Made by a program: the position numbers and the translations under genes
The notes under the pieces: generated by a model
The model's database searches: none
Told to the model about the DNA's origin: nothing
Seen by the model: only the letters and a program-made list of their open reading frames with translations
Assembly: GCF_020085105.1 (NCBI RefSeq)
Contig: NC_058062.1
Coordinates: forward strand, 6,923,945 to 6,987,944
DNA from: Siniperca chuatsi
Taxonomy: Eukaryota > Chordata > Actinopteri > Centrarchiformes > Sinipercidae
Reading direction: 5' to 3'
DNA length: 64,000 nucleotides
Shown here: piece by piece, positions 41,118 through 54,300 of the stretch
How the letters are laid out: each line of letters opens with the position of its first letter
How positions within the stretch are numbered: the stretch's first letter is position 1

Positions 41118-43408
41118 TCAGCACTCTATCTGCGACTGGAGCTGCCGGCGCAGGGTGAGTGTGCGCCGGTGAAGCTGCTGCATCTGCTGCATGCGATCTC
41201 GCTGGCGAGCCAGGTTCTGGGGCATGGGGTAGCGCTGGCAGCCATACAGGAAACGGTAGGGGATCCGGACATGGCAGGCGGTGGCTCGGCAGCGAGGCTG
41301 AGGCATGGGCGGCAACAGCATCCAGCGCTTCCTCTCGGCACAGTAGCGGTAGGCCTCCTTGCGGTACTGCTTGTCCACATCATCGCTGTTCTTCCAGCCT
41401 CCTATGATGAAGACGTCCTCATCAAAGTGGCAGATGGCAGCACCCTCGATGCTGGTAACCTCTGGTGGCAGGCTCTCTAGGATCTCATCAGAGATGCGCA
41501 CACTGATCTTCTGCTTGGCAACCTCATCCCTCACTGTGTAGCTCTTGGGGCAGCAGGAGGCAGTGTGGTAGAAGTTAGTAGAGGCCACAGCCATCTGGAA
41601 GATGCAGTAGTTGTCAATAAGAGGCAGGGAGTCAACATCTTGCCACTGGCGGGTCTCTGTGTCATAGCGAGTGGTCACCGTCTTCAGTCCATCCTCATTA
41701 TCTGTATCGACAGGTGTGCGTGCCGTGACATACACGTAGCGGTCCTCCACACTCACTGCCTTCACATCCCGCAGGATTTTGGGGGCAGATTCCAGATTGT
41801 GCCACTTGTCCTGCTCAGGCTCGTATACACTTACATCTTTGAAACCTGGACTGAAGTTTCCATGGCCACCAATGCTATACAGTATATCCTTAATGCTGGT
41901 GAGACCAAAGGAGTGCTTGCGTGTAGTCAGGTTGCTCACCTGCTCCCAGGTGTTGCGATTAGGATTGTAACGTTCCACCGTCTTAGCAAAGCCTGGTTCC
42001 ATAGAACCAGCTACGTAGACGTGGGACTCTGTGGCAGCGATGGCATGGCCGTCCAGGTGGTTGTGGATGTGCGGCAGGTTGACCCAACGGTCCTCATAAA
42101 TGAAGTAGCCCACACACTCACTCAGGTAGTCCCCTCCCTCTGACACACCCCCTACTACCATTATAACGTCCATGTTCTGGCCAAAACGAGGCTGAAAGGA
42201 GGCCATGTGGGAGGACCAGAACTCCATATCAGCTGACTTGAGGTTCTCAAAACGAATAGCGTGGCCCTCTACTGCCTCTGACACCAGCCGGAGACAGGCC
42301 TCGTTTGCGGCCACCAGCTGCTCATTTTTCACCACCCTGGTCAGGTAGGTGGGCTTGATTTGGGGCAGCCTCAGGAGACGGAACAGCTCCTCAAAGTAGC
42401 GGTTCCGCTCCTCTGAGTTCTTCTGCACCCACTTCACCACAGCTTCAAATAGCACCTCCTCAGAATCCACTGTGATCTCTGCATCAGACAGCCAGTCACG
42501 GACCAGGTGAAAGGGCAGCGTGTAGAACTCCTCATCCTGGATAACCTTGTGGAAGTTGCGGCGGATCATGTCTGCAGCCCGTAGAGCCAGCTGGTCCAAG
42601 GTGTACATGTGGGCTAGACTGTGCACCGCCACACAGTTGGTCAGGCTCAGCTTTTTCTTAAGGAACTCACCACAGAAATCCTTTAGCTGCAGCAGGAGGA
42701 ACCTAATATAGAGCCAACAGAGAAAATACAGTAAAGGATGTCAGAGAGAATGAGCAATTTCTGTTAACTAGATAATACTACTCTGTTTCGACTGGTTAAA
42801 ACCATGCCTGTCTTGTTTTCTGCAAGCAGAGCATAAAAACACTACTTTTAGGCAACATAGCAGCCATAGAAGGCCTCATGCTTTGACTATCAAAATCACT
42901 CTCTCTGACACAAAAACGGAAATGTTAATGTAAACAGATCATACCGATCAGCTAGCTCCAGTACTTCATGTACATTGCAGGTGCTAACGCGTATTTCTCC
43001 AGTGTACATAAATTGGATAACACTCTCCACCGTATCCGGGTCCGGCCCCAGTTCTGAGCTCCATTCCTTCATCTCTACCCGTCCGGACAAGGACTCGGAG
43101 AACTGTCCTCCCAGCAGGGGGGTGAAATAATCGGTGGCAGCAGCCAGGACAGACCTGTGGGCTGAAAACTCACAGCTCTGGACGCTCCCGGTAGCCACCC
43201 CGCTGCTGAAGGCCAGCGTCACGTCGCAGAACAAGCCCTGCTTCCTCTGCTCGTTCTGCCGCCGAGAGAGCTCCGAGCAGTGGGAGGAGGAGGTGAAGTC
43301 CTCGGTCTCTTCCGCGTCCCCGTCACCGGCAAGGGCGCTGGGTGTACCGGTGCCGCTGCTACCGCTGCTCCTGGCAGAGTCCTCCGGGTTGGGGGCCGCC
43401 GCTGCCAT
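41118..43408 (-). CDS. klhl11: Kelch-like protein 11 (BTB-BACK-Kelch, CUL3 adaptor)
   Basis: Predicted substrate adaptor for CUL3 ubiquitin ligases. Two exons: 43408-42945 and 42702-41118; phase 2 at the junction restores [13 protein letters not shown], giving 682 residues (human 708). The N-terminus is Ala/Ser/acidic-rich and variable. The BTB domain starts at about residue 57 ([27 protein letters not shown]). BACK follows ([20 protein letters not shown]), then Kelch repeats ([58 protein letters not shown]). The C-terminus QSQIEC matches human KLHL11. The start was set at [10 protein letters not shown]; the frame stays open upstream with Met codons as far as 43552, so a longer N-terminus is possible. 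The intron is only 242 bases. Confidence 0.94.
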
Positions 43409-44435
43409 TCTGCTGCCAGCGCTGGAGGTGAGCAGTGGTGGGAAATTAAGTAAACTAGTGAAGAAAAGGAGGCGACATACGCAGCCACACATACATGGAG
43501 TCAAAACAGAGAGCGGCAGTGAAGTGCGTTTCGTATTCGTAGGTTTCTTCATAGCCGTGATTTGAAGGGGAACATGTTTAGCTTAAAAAGTCATCTCAAA
43601 TTACACATTGTTCTGTTTTAAATGCAATAGTTTGGACTGAAATTAAGCAAAATGTAGATTTTCATGTCAAACTAATGTTATAATGGTTATGTCAAATATA
43701 GCTATATGTACATTATAATAACATAAGAACTATGCACAATGACTACGGTATTATTTTACATAGGCTACCATTCACAGACAAGCTAAAAACGTACCTTTTT
43801 GCACAGTTTCTTGTGTCAAAGTGATTGAAGCGTCAGGACACAACGAATATGGAACCAACTTCAGCTTGGTAAACACAGGCAGAATCACTGACATGCGCAG
43901 TGGGTGAAAGGCGTAACCGCGTAGTTGACGTTGGCGTCAGTTCCCACTGCTGAGCTGGAGAGACTTGTACTGACATGCATGTAGTTTTCCCTGCAGGTTC
44001 AGGCAAGGTCGAACCACTCAAGCCTGCAGTAAATGTACAGCCTCATATATAGACTTGGTATAACTACAGTGGATATCAAAGAAGAATAAAAGTCTAAACT
44101 GCTGCTATATATTTTCTATGTTTTAATGGCTTGTGGCCTGACATAAAATCCCATCAAGTCAGACAATTTTACTTTCATTTGAATATTCTAAGTAAGATGG
44201 GAACAGAAGCCAGTAAAATATGTCATTGCACCAGCTTCACAAAAGCAAGATCCTGCCATAGGCACACAAGGAGTGCAAACATCATCATGTTATTTGTTAC
44301 ACCTGTGTTTTAACAAGTTAAAATGTCCAGAGACATTTACATTAATTCACAGTTGCAGATTCTACAGATTTATTTTTAAATCTACAGATTTATTTAATAT
44401 GGGTGGAGGTTTACTATAATATCTACATGATAAAG

Positions 44436-44469
<34 letters not shown>

Positions 44470-45876
44470 TATTATTACATTAATTACATTTTATTTTACT
44501 CAATTACACCATTGTCAACAAACAACAAATCAGTACAGAGGCACGTTCAGTTCACATTTAAACAGTTAAAAACAAACATTGCATGAGATGTCTGGTTGTC
44601 CAAAGAATTTTTCCACAGTTTTGTAACATTCACATAAACGATGACACTGGCGATGGCTGCCACACATTTTATTTTGGACCTCATAAATTGTGGGAAAATG
44701 TAAAATTGTCTTTAATTTCATAGAAAATTGAAGGAGAGAGTTTTGTACTGCATTCAGAGTCTAATGATTATGAGCAGACATACAGTTTCTCTCTATTGAA
44801 AGGTGTGTCAAATTTCCTAAGGTATGCTGTCTGTCATAGTAATTGATTTTGTTCAAATAAAAAAAGTCAGTGAGTAATAGGTGGAGCAACATGTTCAACA
44901 TTGGGTATGTAATGACCTTTAAATATCCTACTTTAACAGAGAAATGAAACAGCAGGATGCAACAATCTCAATTTAAAAAAAATATGAAGACTAATATGCC
45001 TTACATATGAATGATGTGAAAATATACGTGAAAATATAAAATGGCATTTACCAGCTAAAATTATTTGCTGTCTAGTTGTGACACAGAAATATTCTAATAA
45101 TAATTAATCTTATTGTAATGGGATTAGTGCATTCATGTTAACACTTTTTCATAGCTATCTTCTCATAGAAGATGGTAGTGTAACTGCATCCTGGAGCTTA
45201 TGGCAAAAATGCCCTAATATACTTTAATAACTGCATTAAGACAAAACATCACAATTCCATATTTATTTTTTTGTTCTTATGACTAACAACACTCAACTTC
45301 CATTTAAACCCTTTTAGAAAATACTCCCACATTTTCCACCAGAGAAAGAATATTTCCTGGGCACAACAGCTTCAGGAATGACTCGTAAAATGGTCCCGTT
45401 TGCCACTTTAAGCAGACTAATGTTTCATTTTGGCCACTGTGTCAAAAACATTAGAGAAAATTCAAAATTATAACATAACATTGTATCATTTAGTTTTCAC
45501 CATCAATACACCTATACATAAATAAAGCTCTGATCTACAGTATGTTCTCATATTATAGGCATTATTGCACTACATGTTCACCCCTTGTAGCAAGCTGATG
45601 ATTCTCAAGTGGCACAATGAAGAGAGCTGCACAGAGACACAATAGTCTGCGAGTAGTAGAATATTCACAGAGCTGCAGCACTAACAGGTTTCCAAAACTA
45701 AAACATACTCTTAAAAGTCTTCTTTTCAATATTTGCAATTTGCAGCTATATTAATAGCAACTTTATATTATGCCACTGCTTCGGGGGTCACAGATCACAG
45801 TATGGGCGCGGAATTGATGGCTGGAGTGAGCAGCAGTATGAGGGCTGACACTCTGGGTTAGTCTAGTAACCTCTGA
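43409..45876. other. klhl11 5' flank and acly 3' UTR
   Basis: 43409-43950 is the likely klhl11 promoter and 5' UTR. The stretch left of the acly stop (45877) is plausibly a long acly 3' UTR. Candidate minus-strand AATAAA signals are at 45262-45267 and 44369-44374. No other gene is seen. Confidence 0.5.
44439..44467. repeat. (CA)n microsatellite
   Basis: Perfect CA run of about 14 units between klhl11 and acly. Confidence 0.95.
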
Positions 45877-48800
45877 TTACATGGACATGTGTTCTGGGAG
45901 CACATAGGAGATGTCATCCCAGGGGTGGCGATACAGACCCTGCTTCAGTCTCTTCTGATCCAGGTAGTGTCCTGAGGAGATATGAAAAGGAAAGATTGGT
46001 TGTCATACAAGGCAGAAGTGTTTCCCATCTTGCTTACATTACTATAGCACAAATGACTCACCAATAAATCCCATGCTGCGTCCCAGGACAAAGATGCCAT
46101 TCAGAGCTCCAATTTCCACAAACTCATCAGCTTCATCCCTGTGGCGGGCATGGGTAAGGATAAGAGTTGATGAATTAAAAAAACTACTGCAAACAATGTA
46201 GGCATAATACTAGCCTGCTCATTTTGTACATAAACTAAAACATATTGACATTGAGTGAAGCGCAGGCTGACGCTTTTAAATTAAGGTAATGTCAGCAGTA
46301 GTCATTTTTAGTATGGACAAATAGTTTCTGTACAACAATTCCTTGTAGTCCCAGCATTTCTTCCCACCTATTTATTATGTCAATGTATAAATGAGCCTTA
46401 CACTTATGTACGTTTGGCTCTAAATGACTCCAAGGCATTATGGAGTAGAAGCATGAAAACGAGAATCTGAGTTGTCCATTCTCCTGCTACATGTCTTCAA
46501 CATAGAAATGTAACTTGAATGCCTGTTTCTCTATTTTGTCTTAAATATAGTAAAGGCGTCCTACTTCAAGAGAAATGAGGTATGGTAGGTACTGTATGGA
46601 TTGTAAAGATGGCCAGTATTCAATGGCTCACCGTGTAAAACCACCACAAGTCCTGAGCAAGTCCACAAAGGCCACACCGATGAAACCATCCACATTCAGG
46701 ATTAAGTTGGGTTTCTAATACGACAAAATCAACACACAATGAAAAGAGGATCATGTTATTTTAAAAATGAAGTGTGTCACTATTTAGTAAAGGCTGTGAA
46801 TGACAGGATGAAGCGATAAATCTTACTTTGGATGTGGTGATCTTCTCTACATCTAGAGCGTAGTCCAGCAGCTGGGTGGAGGGGAAGTGCTGCTTCACAA
46901 AGTCCTTCAGGATCTGGACTCTCATGTCTGGATTGTTAATCTGGGGAAGCACAGAATTCCCTTTCAAAATCTGCCTTCTCCGATCAGTCTCGTTTTCCTC
47001 CATCTCTAGCACTTGTCCTTTTCATGATATTTCTAGCCCCAAAGCAATATTGGCAATATTGTTATTTAATAGTCGAGTTTTACAAAACAGATAAACTGAT
47101 TTAAAGATGATTCTGTTGCTGCCCACACTGGATACACATATGCTAAGGAGGCGTGATACTCACTGACTTGACTCTGTGTCCAATGCCCATGATCAGCTTG
47201 CCGTCTTTCTTCATCTTGTTGACAAACTCCATGGGCAGCAAGCCACTATCAAATGCCTTGCTGAACTGCTTTGCTGCAGCATCCAGAGCACCTCCAAAGC
47301 GGTCACCCTAAACAGTGACAAAGAGGAAAAAGACATGCTCATGGTGGACTTTTGCATGTCAGTATATCAAGTACATGAATCACAGGTTTAAGTGTCATAC
47401 GATGGTGAGGAGGCCAGAGGTGAGGCTGGAGATGAGATCTTTGCCAGCTCGAGCACAGACAATGGTGTTGTGGGCACCAGAAACAGCAGGGCCGTGATCA
47501 GCAGTCACCATCAGGCACATCTCGATGAACTGGCAGGCATACCTCGGCAACCTGCACACAAACAAGGAAACAACAATGGTTATGTGGTTCAAGGATTTCT
47601 CAAGCGTTTGTTTATCACAGCTACTGAGTTAAGAGGCTGACCTCCTCTGGAACCAGAGAAGCCCCAGAGTTCCTCCCAGGCCTATTTCCGACTTGAAGAC
47701 CTCAGTGATGGGCATGCCTGCGTAGATGAGCTCCTGACCCCTCTCGTCACAGATACTGGTCATGAAGGAAGCAGGTTTACGAATCAGACCCAGCTCCTGG
47801 AGGGCAAACACACCAAAGAAGAAAAAAGGAAAAAATGTCACTCCATGTAGTCGTTGGGATCCATCTGTCTCATTTTAAAACAATATGATTTGTTTCACTT
47901 TTGCTTTGCCCTCATCTGATAGCTGAAAGCTTGAGTCACACTGATCTCGTTCAGGTGTGTTCAGAGGAATACTCACTCGTGCCCAAGAGTAATCCATTGG
48001 CACAGTGGGAGGAGGCATCTCTTCGGCTGGCTGGATAACTCCTTTGGCAACAAGGTCATCATAAACAGATCTGCATGGATGAAAAAGACACAGAAGACTG
48101 TAAGATGAGCTCAGCTATCATTATAAAAGAATACTAACAACCTCATCTGAAAATCTTGTTGTGCACTGACTTGATGATCTCTCCCAGCTCATCAAAGCTC
48201 TTGGGGACAAAGGCACCAGCCTCCTTCAGAGCATTGTTCTTAGCTACTGCTGTCTCAGAGGCCTGGTTGGCACAGGCTCCTGCGTGGCCGAACTGAACCT
48301 GGGGGAGGGGGGCAATACGGGTCCGAAATGTCAATAAAACAGTCATCAATTCCTTGAATCTCTCATTATGCAGCTGCCTAATGGTGCCTGACATGCACCA
48401 GACTCTACATCTGCCCTCTCACCTCTGACGAGAACATAGTGGCACAGGTGCCAATACACCAGCACACCACTGGCTTTGTGATCCTGCCCTGTTTAATAGC
48501 CTGGCAGATCTTGTACTCCTCTGTGCCTCCAATCTGTAGAAGACAGAGACAGATACAGGATGTAGCAAATCAATAACCGTTTAAAGCTACGGGCACCAGT
48601 GTGTGTAGATTTATTCCTCACCTCTCCCAGTACAACAATCATCTTTACTCCAGGACTGTCATGGTAGCGGAGAACATGGTCGGTAAACACCGAGCCTGGG
48701 TATCTGCAGAAGAGTCCAAAATTACACACCAATTCAAACTCACATGCTGAAATACTGCAGATAAAAGACGGCTACATACCTGTCCCCACCAATGGCCACA

Positions 48801-51288
48801 CCTTCAAAAACACCATCGGTGGTGCGGGAGATTATGTTGTTGAGCTCATTGGACATGCCGCCTGAGCGGGACACGTAGGCCACACTGCCTGGACGATAGA
48901 GCTTGGAGGCGAGGATGTTATCCAGCATGCCTCCTGTGTTTCCGATCTTGAAACAGCCTGGTTTGATTCCTCCAACCTGGACAAAAAACACACATGGAGA
49001 TTTGCTGGTTTGCTCAGATAAAAGAACACAGAGTGAAATTGTGGTAAATCTAATGACAAGTGAAGCAAGACTAACGGTTGCTGGTCCAATGATTGTAACA
49101 CCCTTCTCATCTGCGGCCTTGATGATCTTCCTGGTATGGGCTTCAGGGATTCCCTCAGCGATGATGGCAATGGTGTGAATCTGAAAGCAATTGAATGGAA
49201 TTTCTTAACTTTAATTTTTATGCTGTTAAGTACCTTGCAGATGGTACAGGATGATGGTGCATTTACCTGTTGGTACTGCATGGTCTCCATAGTGCTATCA
49301 AAGGCTGAACGCAAAGAGGCAAAGTTGATAAGCACATCCACATCTGGATGCTTCTTCATGGCGTCACTCATGTTCTTATACACAGGGATGAGGATCTCTT
49401 TATGGCCCCAATAGTACTTCTGTTTGTGGTCTCCACTGAAAGGCAGCCATGCAGAAAAGCATTTGTCCCACAGTGAAAGGACACCTTTTACTTAAGAGAA
49501 TTTTATTGCATTAAATGGACAATTAAGATCCATTACACTGACAGCAGAGCAAAGTAAACACAAACTAAAGAGGAAGGACAGAGCATACTTACGTGAATGG
49601 GTAGACCATGGCTGCGACAGATGGCTCATCTCTGGAGCAGACATAGTCAAAGTCCAGCATACCCTGTACTGCCCGAGTCTGCATACCCCACACTATGGAC
49701 TTGGTGTGTTTGCTGAAGAGGGTAGTTGCCTTGGCTACATGGAAAGGAAAGCTGTTACTCTGTTTCACGATCCAGTAACTACCTAACCTTAGATACCCCC
49801 CCATGTATGCACTAATGTTGGCATAACTGGTTTCCAGGTGCTATGCACCTTTTAAATGGAATGAGCTGCTAACTGCCCTCACACTACAGTCTTACATTCA
49901 CTCCCCTTGGAGATTTTAAAGCTTTATTATCTGATGTTTTCAATGATACTTGTAACTGTTTTTACTAATTTCTTGTTTATCATGTAGTTGTATTAAATCT
50001 GTTTTTTGTTTGTGTTCTTGTGAATATTTCTTGTTCTCTCTTGGAAATAAGACCTTAATCTCAATTAGACAGCTTGATTAAATAAAGATTAAATAAAATA
50101 AAATTTCCTGTACATTTATGTAAATAAATAAATAAATATAAAACCTCCATGCTTTTAGACTTTACAGAAACCAGGAAGAAAACAAATATTTAGTTTATTA
50201 AATCAATATTTCACACAGCCAAAAAGTGACAGGTGCACATGAACAGATCGGACACTGAATGACGTTAAAAGAAAAATAATAAACACCACTGACATGAGAT
50301 TTAACAAAGCTCAACAAGGCCCTTTTGGCTATTAATAAGAATAATAAAGTAGACAGATAAAGTGCTTCAGCACCATAAAGCCCAGGATGCTGAAGAGGTC
50401 TGGGGTTGTAGTTAAGTTGCCTATAATAAAGACATGTTGATCTTTAAGATGTATTGGATTAGGTGTGTGTGTCCAATCATATATCAGTACAGTGAACTTC
50501 AATTTTAGTGAGTTATGGATTGCCGAGTCCTCCTGCTGTCCAAAGGGGGAGCTATAACACCTAAACTCAACCATGCATGATCACAAGGCTTCTACCTATC
50601 ATGCTGCCCAGCAGTGGATCCATGTATGAAAACAAATCAAAGCCTCAGCATTTACAGTGCAAATATTTCCCAGTGCAGTGGTGTGTGTGTGTGTGTGTGT
50701 TTTCTCACCAATAGGAGCTCCAGTTTTGGCCTTCTTGGCTGGTGAGCTATCAACTCTGGCTCTGTTTTCAGAGAAAGAAGCAGTTCTGCTGGATGCTGGG
50801 GTCTGGAAATGGCAAAAAAAAAAAAAAAAGATTCATCCATTTTTTATCCTGCTATGCATATTTATATAAGTGAGTGTGTTAATGAGGACAGCTCTGTTGA
50901 GAACTCATCTGTTTTTACTGTAAAAACTGGCAAACAGTGGTCCTTTATATTTTAGAAGCTTGATAAAAGAGCAGGGTAGCCTCAAACCTTCAGGTTATTT
51001 TATAAGACATGACCTGCACACAAGTTACACAGTGAGTCTTAGTGTTCTTGATTTTTCATGCCATCGGCTACACAGTTTTGTGAAGAATGACTCACTGGAT
51101 TTTAGTGCTTTAAGCTTCATTCAATTCTAAAACAAAAGCTTTAACAAAAAACTTTTTGTTTACTTCTACTTTGTAATACTCTACATATAGTACATATATT
51201 CAATTTCTACTTGTCATTCTTCTATCATATATCTACCACTACATTTGAAGAAAGAGGCAAATACATGCATGTATGTGCACATGTGTAG

Positions 51289-51342
<54 letters not shown>

Positions 51343-54300
51343 GCACACATCACTTTGCTGAAAGCCTACGCAGTCTTAATGGATGCCTCGGGACAGTCAG
51401 TGCGTTACTGACTGTGGTCTCACGACTATTTGAGTGAGAGCAGTGCACAATGCCCTGCAATGCTCTTATACAAAAGAGCCGTTGGGCTCCTGATAATCTG
51501 GTTCACTAAAAGGACAAGAGAGTAATGACTGAAACAGAGGCTCTGGCATGTAAGTCTTCTGCTCACTCTGCCACTAAACTGCACCACACTATTGGTGGAG
51601 TTGATGATGTAAAATCACTGCACAGTGAGCAGACACAACATCACGACAGCCTGTTTGTCTCCTTGGAGTCAGTATGTCTCATACCGATGTGCTGCCGCTG
51701 GAGTTGAGGAGGAAATTGGCAGTGTGGGCTGCAACAGGAGGCTGGTTGGGGATTGGCCGGTGGCCCAGTGCCATGCCAACAATGGCAGTCATGTGAGTTT
51801 CTGTGCCAAAGACATGGATGGGGATTCCAGTGGTCTTGCCTGAGGAGAGCAAGCAGAACCGAATTAAGTGTGCAGGTAAAAATGCACTCAACACATGTTC
51901 TTATACTTAAGAGATACAAGTATAAATCAGTGTAAAGTAAGAATGTACAACATACCAACTTCTCCCATCACTCTGAGACCTTCCTGGTAGTTGGGGCCTC
52001 CACGGCGGACAAAAATAGTGACTTCATGCTCCTTTAGTGGCCCCTGATAGTCTCTGATAGCTCGAACAATCCCCTAGCAAAGACAAGGATATGCTCAGTG
52101 AATAACTTCATACTGAGTAAGTAATATTAAAGCTACTATATAAACAAAAAGTATGTGATACTGTACCTTAAATGTTGCTGCAACATTTGTGAAGTTTGCA
52201 ATGCTTCCCCCAATGATCAAAACCTTTCCTGGAAAACATTATGGAAACATCATTTTAGAAAGGGAAAAAAAAACACAAAGAAAGTTTGGACAGAGCAGTT
52301 TTCGTACCATCAGGGTGCTTTTCTCTGCACATCAGAGACAGGATAGTCTTGGCATAGTCATAGGTCTGCTGTTCGCTTGGTGCTCCTGAATACTCCCCAT
52401 AATTGGCCAGCTCGTTGACACCACCCAGGTCACAGATAGTGTCACTAGGAGAGTTTTACATAAGTCACCCACACAGAGGAAAAAACAATAGCAACAACAG
52501 CTGTGTATCTCCTATGCTGGGACAGTCATATCTGGTTGTAGCCTAGCTTTCCAGCTCCAAAAATGAACACAGTTTTAAGAAAAATGAGATGATCAGCAAC
52601 TTGAGCACTAAACTTCAGAATGCATTTAAACATTAAATGCACTTTTCCATCTGTTCTGAATTAATACTGCACTGTAAACAGACACACCAACCACCAACAG
52701 TGCACAGAGGGAATAATTAGTCATGGCTGATGTATCTGCATGCCACGCTTTACACCCCGACAGACGGCGGCGTGAAGGAGACACCGCTCATTCCTCCAGA
52801 CTCTCACTAAAATGGATCTAAGAATCCAGCTGAACGGGCAGAGTCTGAGCTGCTGCACCGTCAGCCTCACTACTGCATCACTGGCATATTTTCCTAATGC
52901 TAAACCCAATTATGCTTAGTATAATCAATGTCAAGGGACAATTCAAGCAACCAGAATAAAACTTCCAATTGGATTATTTCAGATACATGGCTACTGGTCT
53001 CTTATTTATTCAGGCTTTGTTTTATGTAGTTTGGTCCTGTTCTGGCACTGTGACTGGGTACCTGTACACCACTGAGGCACCTCCTCCCGCTACCATGGTC
53101 CAGATCCTGCCTCTAGGGTTGAGCAGGGTCAGTTTGAGACTGGCACCACTCTTGGCATCAAGGTCGGCAATGTAGGCCTCCTGCAAAAGAAAAAGCAGGT
53201 TAAAAAAAAAAAAAAAAAGGTTATATGAATGCTACGGGGGGGGGGGTGCTTGCACTGATTTTAAAGAGCTATTCATTGGAAATATTGTATAAATATTAAG
53301 AGATGTGCATCAGTGGTTGTTTGTGACAGTCAGGGCCACAGCTGGTGGCTGAGAGTAAGAAAGCTCCCAATCAAAGGCACCCGATGTCCCTCATCTCCAC
53401 TCTAGACTCAGAGCAGCCCAATTAGACCAGCCCGTCTGGTACACAGACAGTCTGTCTCAAACGAGCTCTTACATGTATCAGACAAAAATTGAAAAAAGTC
53501 CTGTATACACAAACACTTTACTACTTTCTTTATATTATGTTTATTATTGAGCTCTGTCATGATTTAGATTACATTCTTCAACAGCAGACACTGAGGATTT
53601 TGTCAACAAATTCTCTGACATTTACATTTTCTACTCTAAATTTTTGTGATAATTTAATTTGAAATGATAGGAAACAGTCCCCAGTTACCTCTAAGATTGG
53701 TAATTTGCTCGGTTTACATGCTACTCAACACCCCCAGTAAGCTTTTTTCCTCTTTGGACAACAACACTAGCTATTTGATGCTGACAGATTGAAATCTGAT
53801 GCATTGCTAGCTCTGTCTCTCCAGTCTCCCTCACCTCAGGATAGGCCTCCCTGCCGAAGGGTGGAGGGAACTCCACATCGCCCCACTTGGCCTTGCAGAT
53901 ATAGTCAGCTGTGGCATCAATCTTGGCTGCCATGTCCAGCACGTAAACTCCATCTTTTGTGACCACTGAGAGAAGGGGGGGGGTGTTAAAATCAATACAC
54001 CAACAAGGTTCACAAACCTACTGAGAAAAGAGAGCCTGAGCTTCCTGAGCTTTAGGTCAAGGGAGGACCACGCTCGGGCACAGCTGACCACAACCGCCCT
54101 GGAGGAGGTGGAAGGGAATGAAGATGGGTGGGAAGTGGTGCGATATCAAAGCAGGGAGAGCCAGCCGCAGCAGCCTTGCTATATCCACAGGAATAGCTGC
54201 CAGAGGGCATTTACTGGTGCCCAATTACTCCATTATAAACACATGCTGCCTTCATCAAACAGCAAGCGCATGAATTATTTAAAGGTTTCCCCCCTCAGTG

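Noticed and set aside
41565-42143. Long open frame (192 codons) on plus
   Set aside because: It is antisense to the well-supported Kelch exon of klhl11 and has no recognisable domain.
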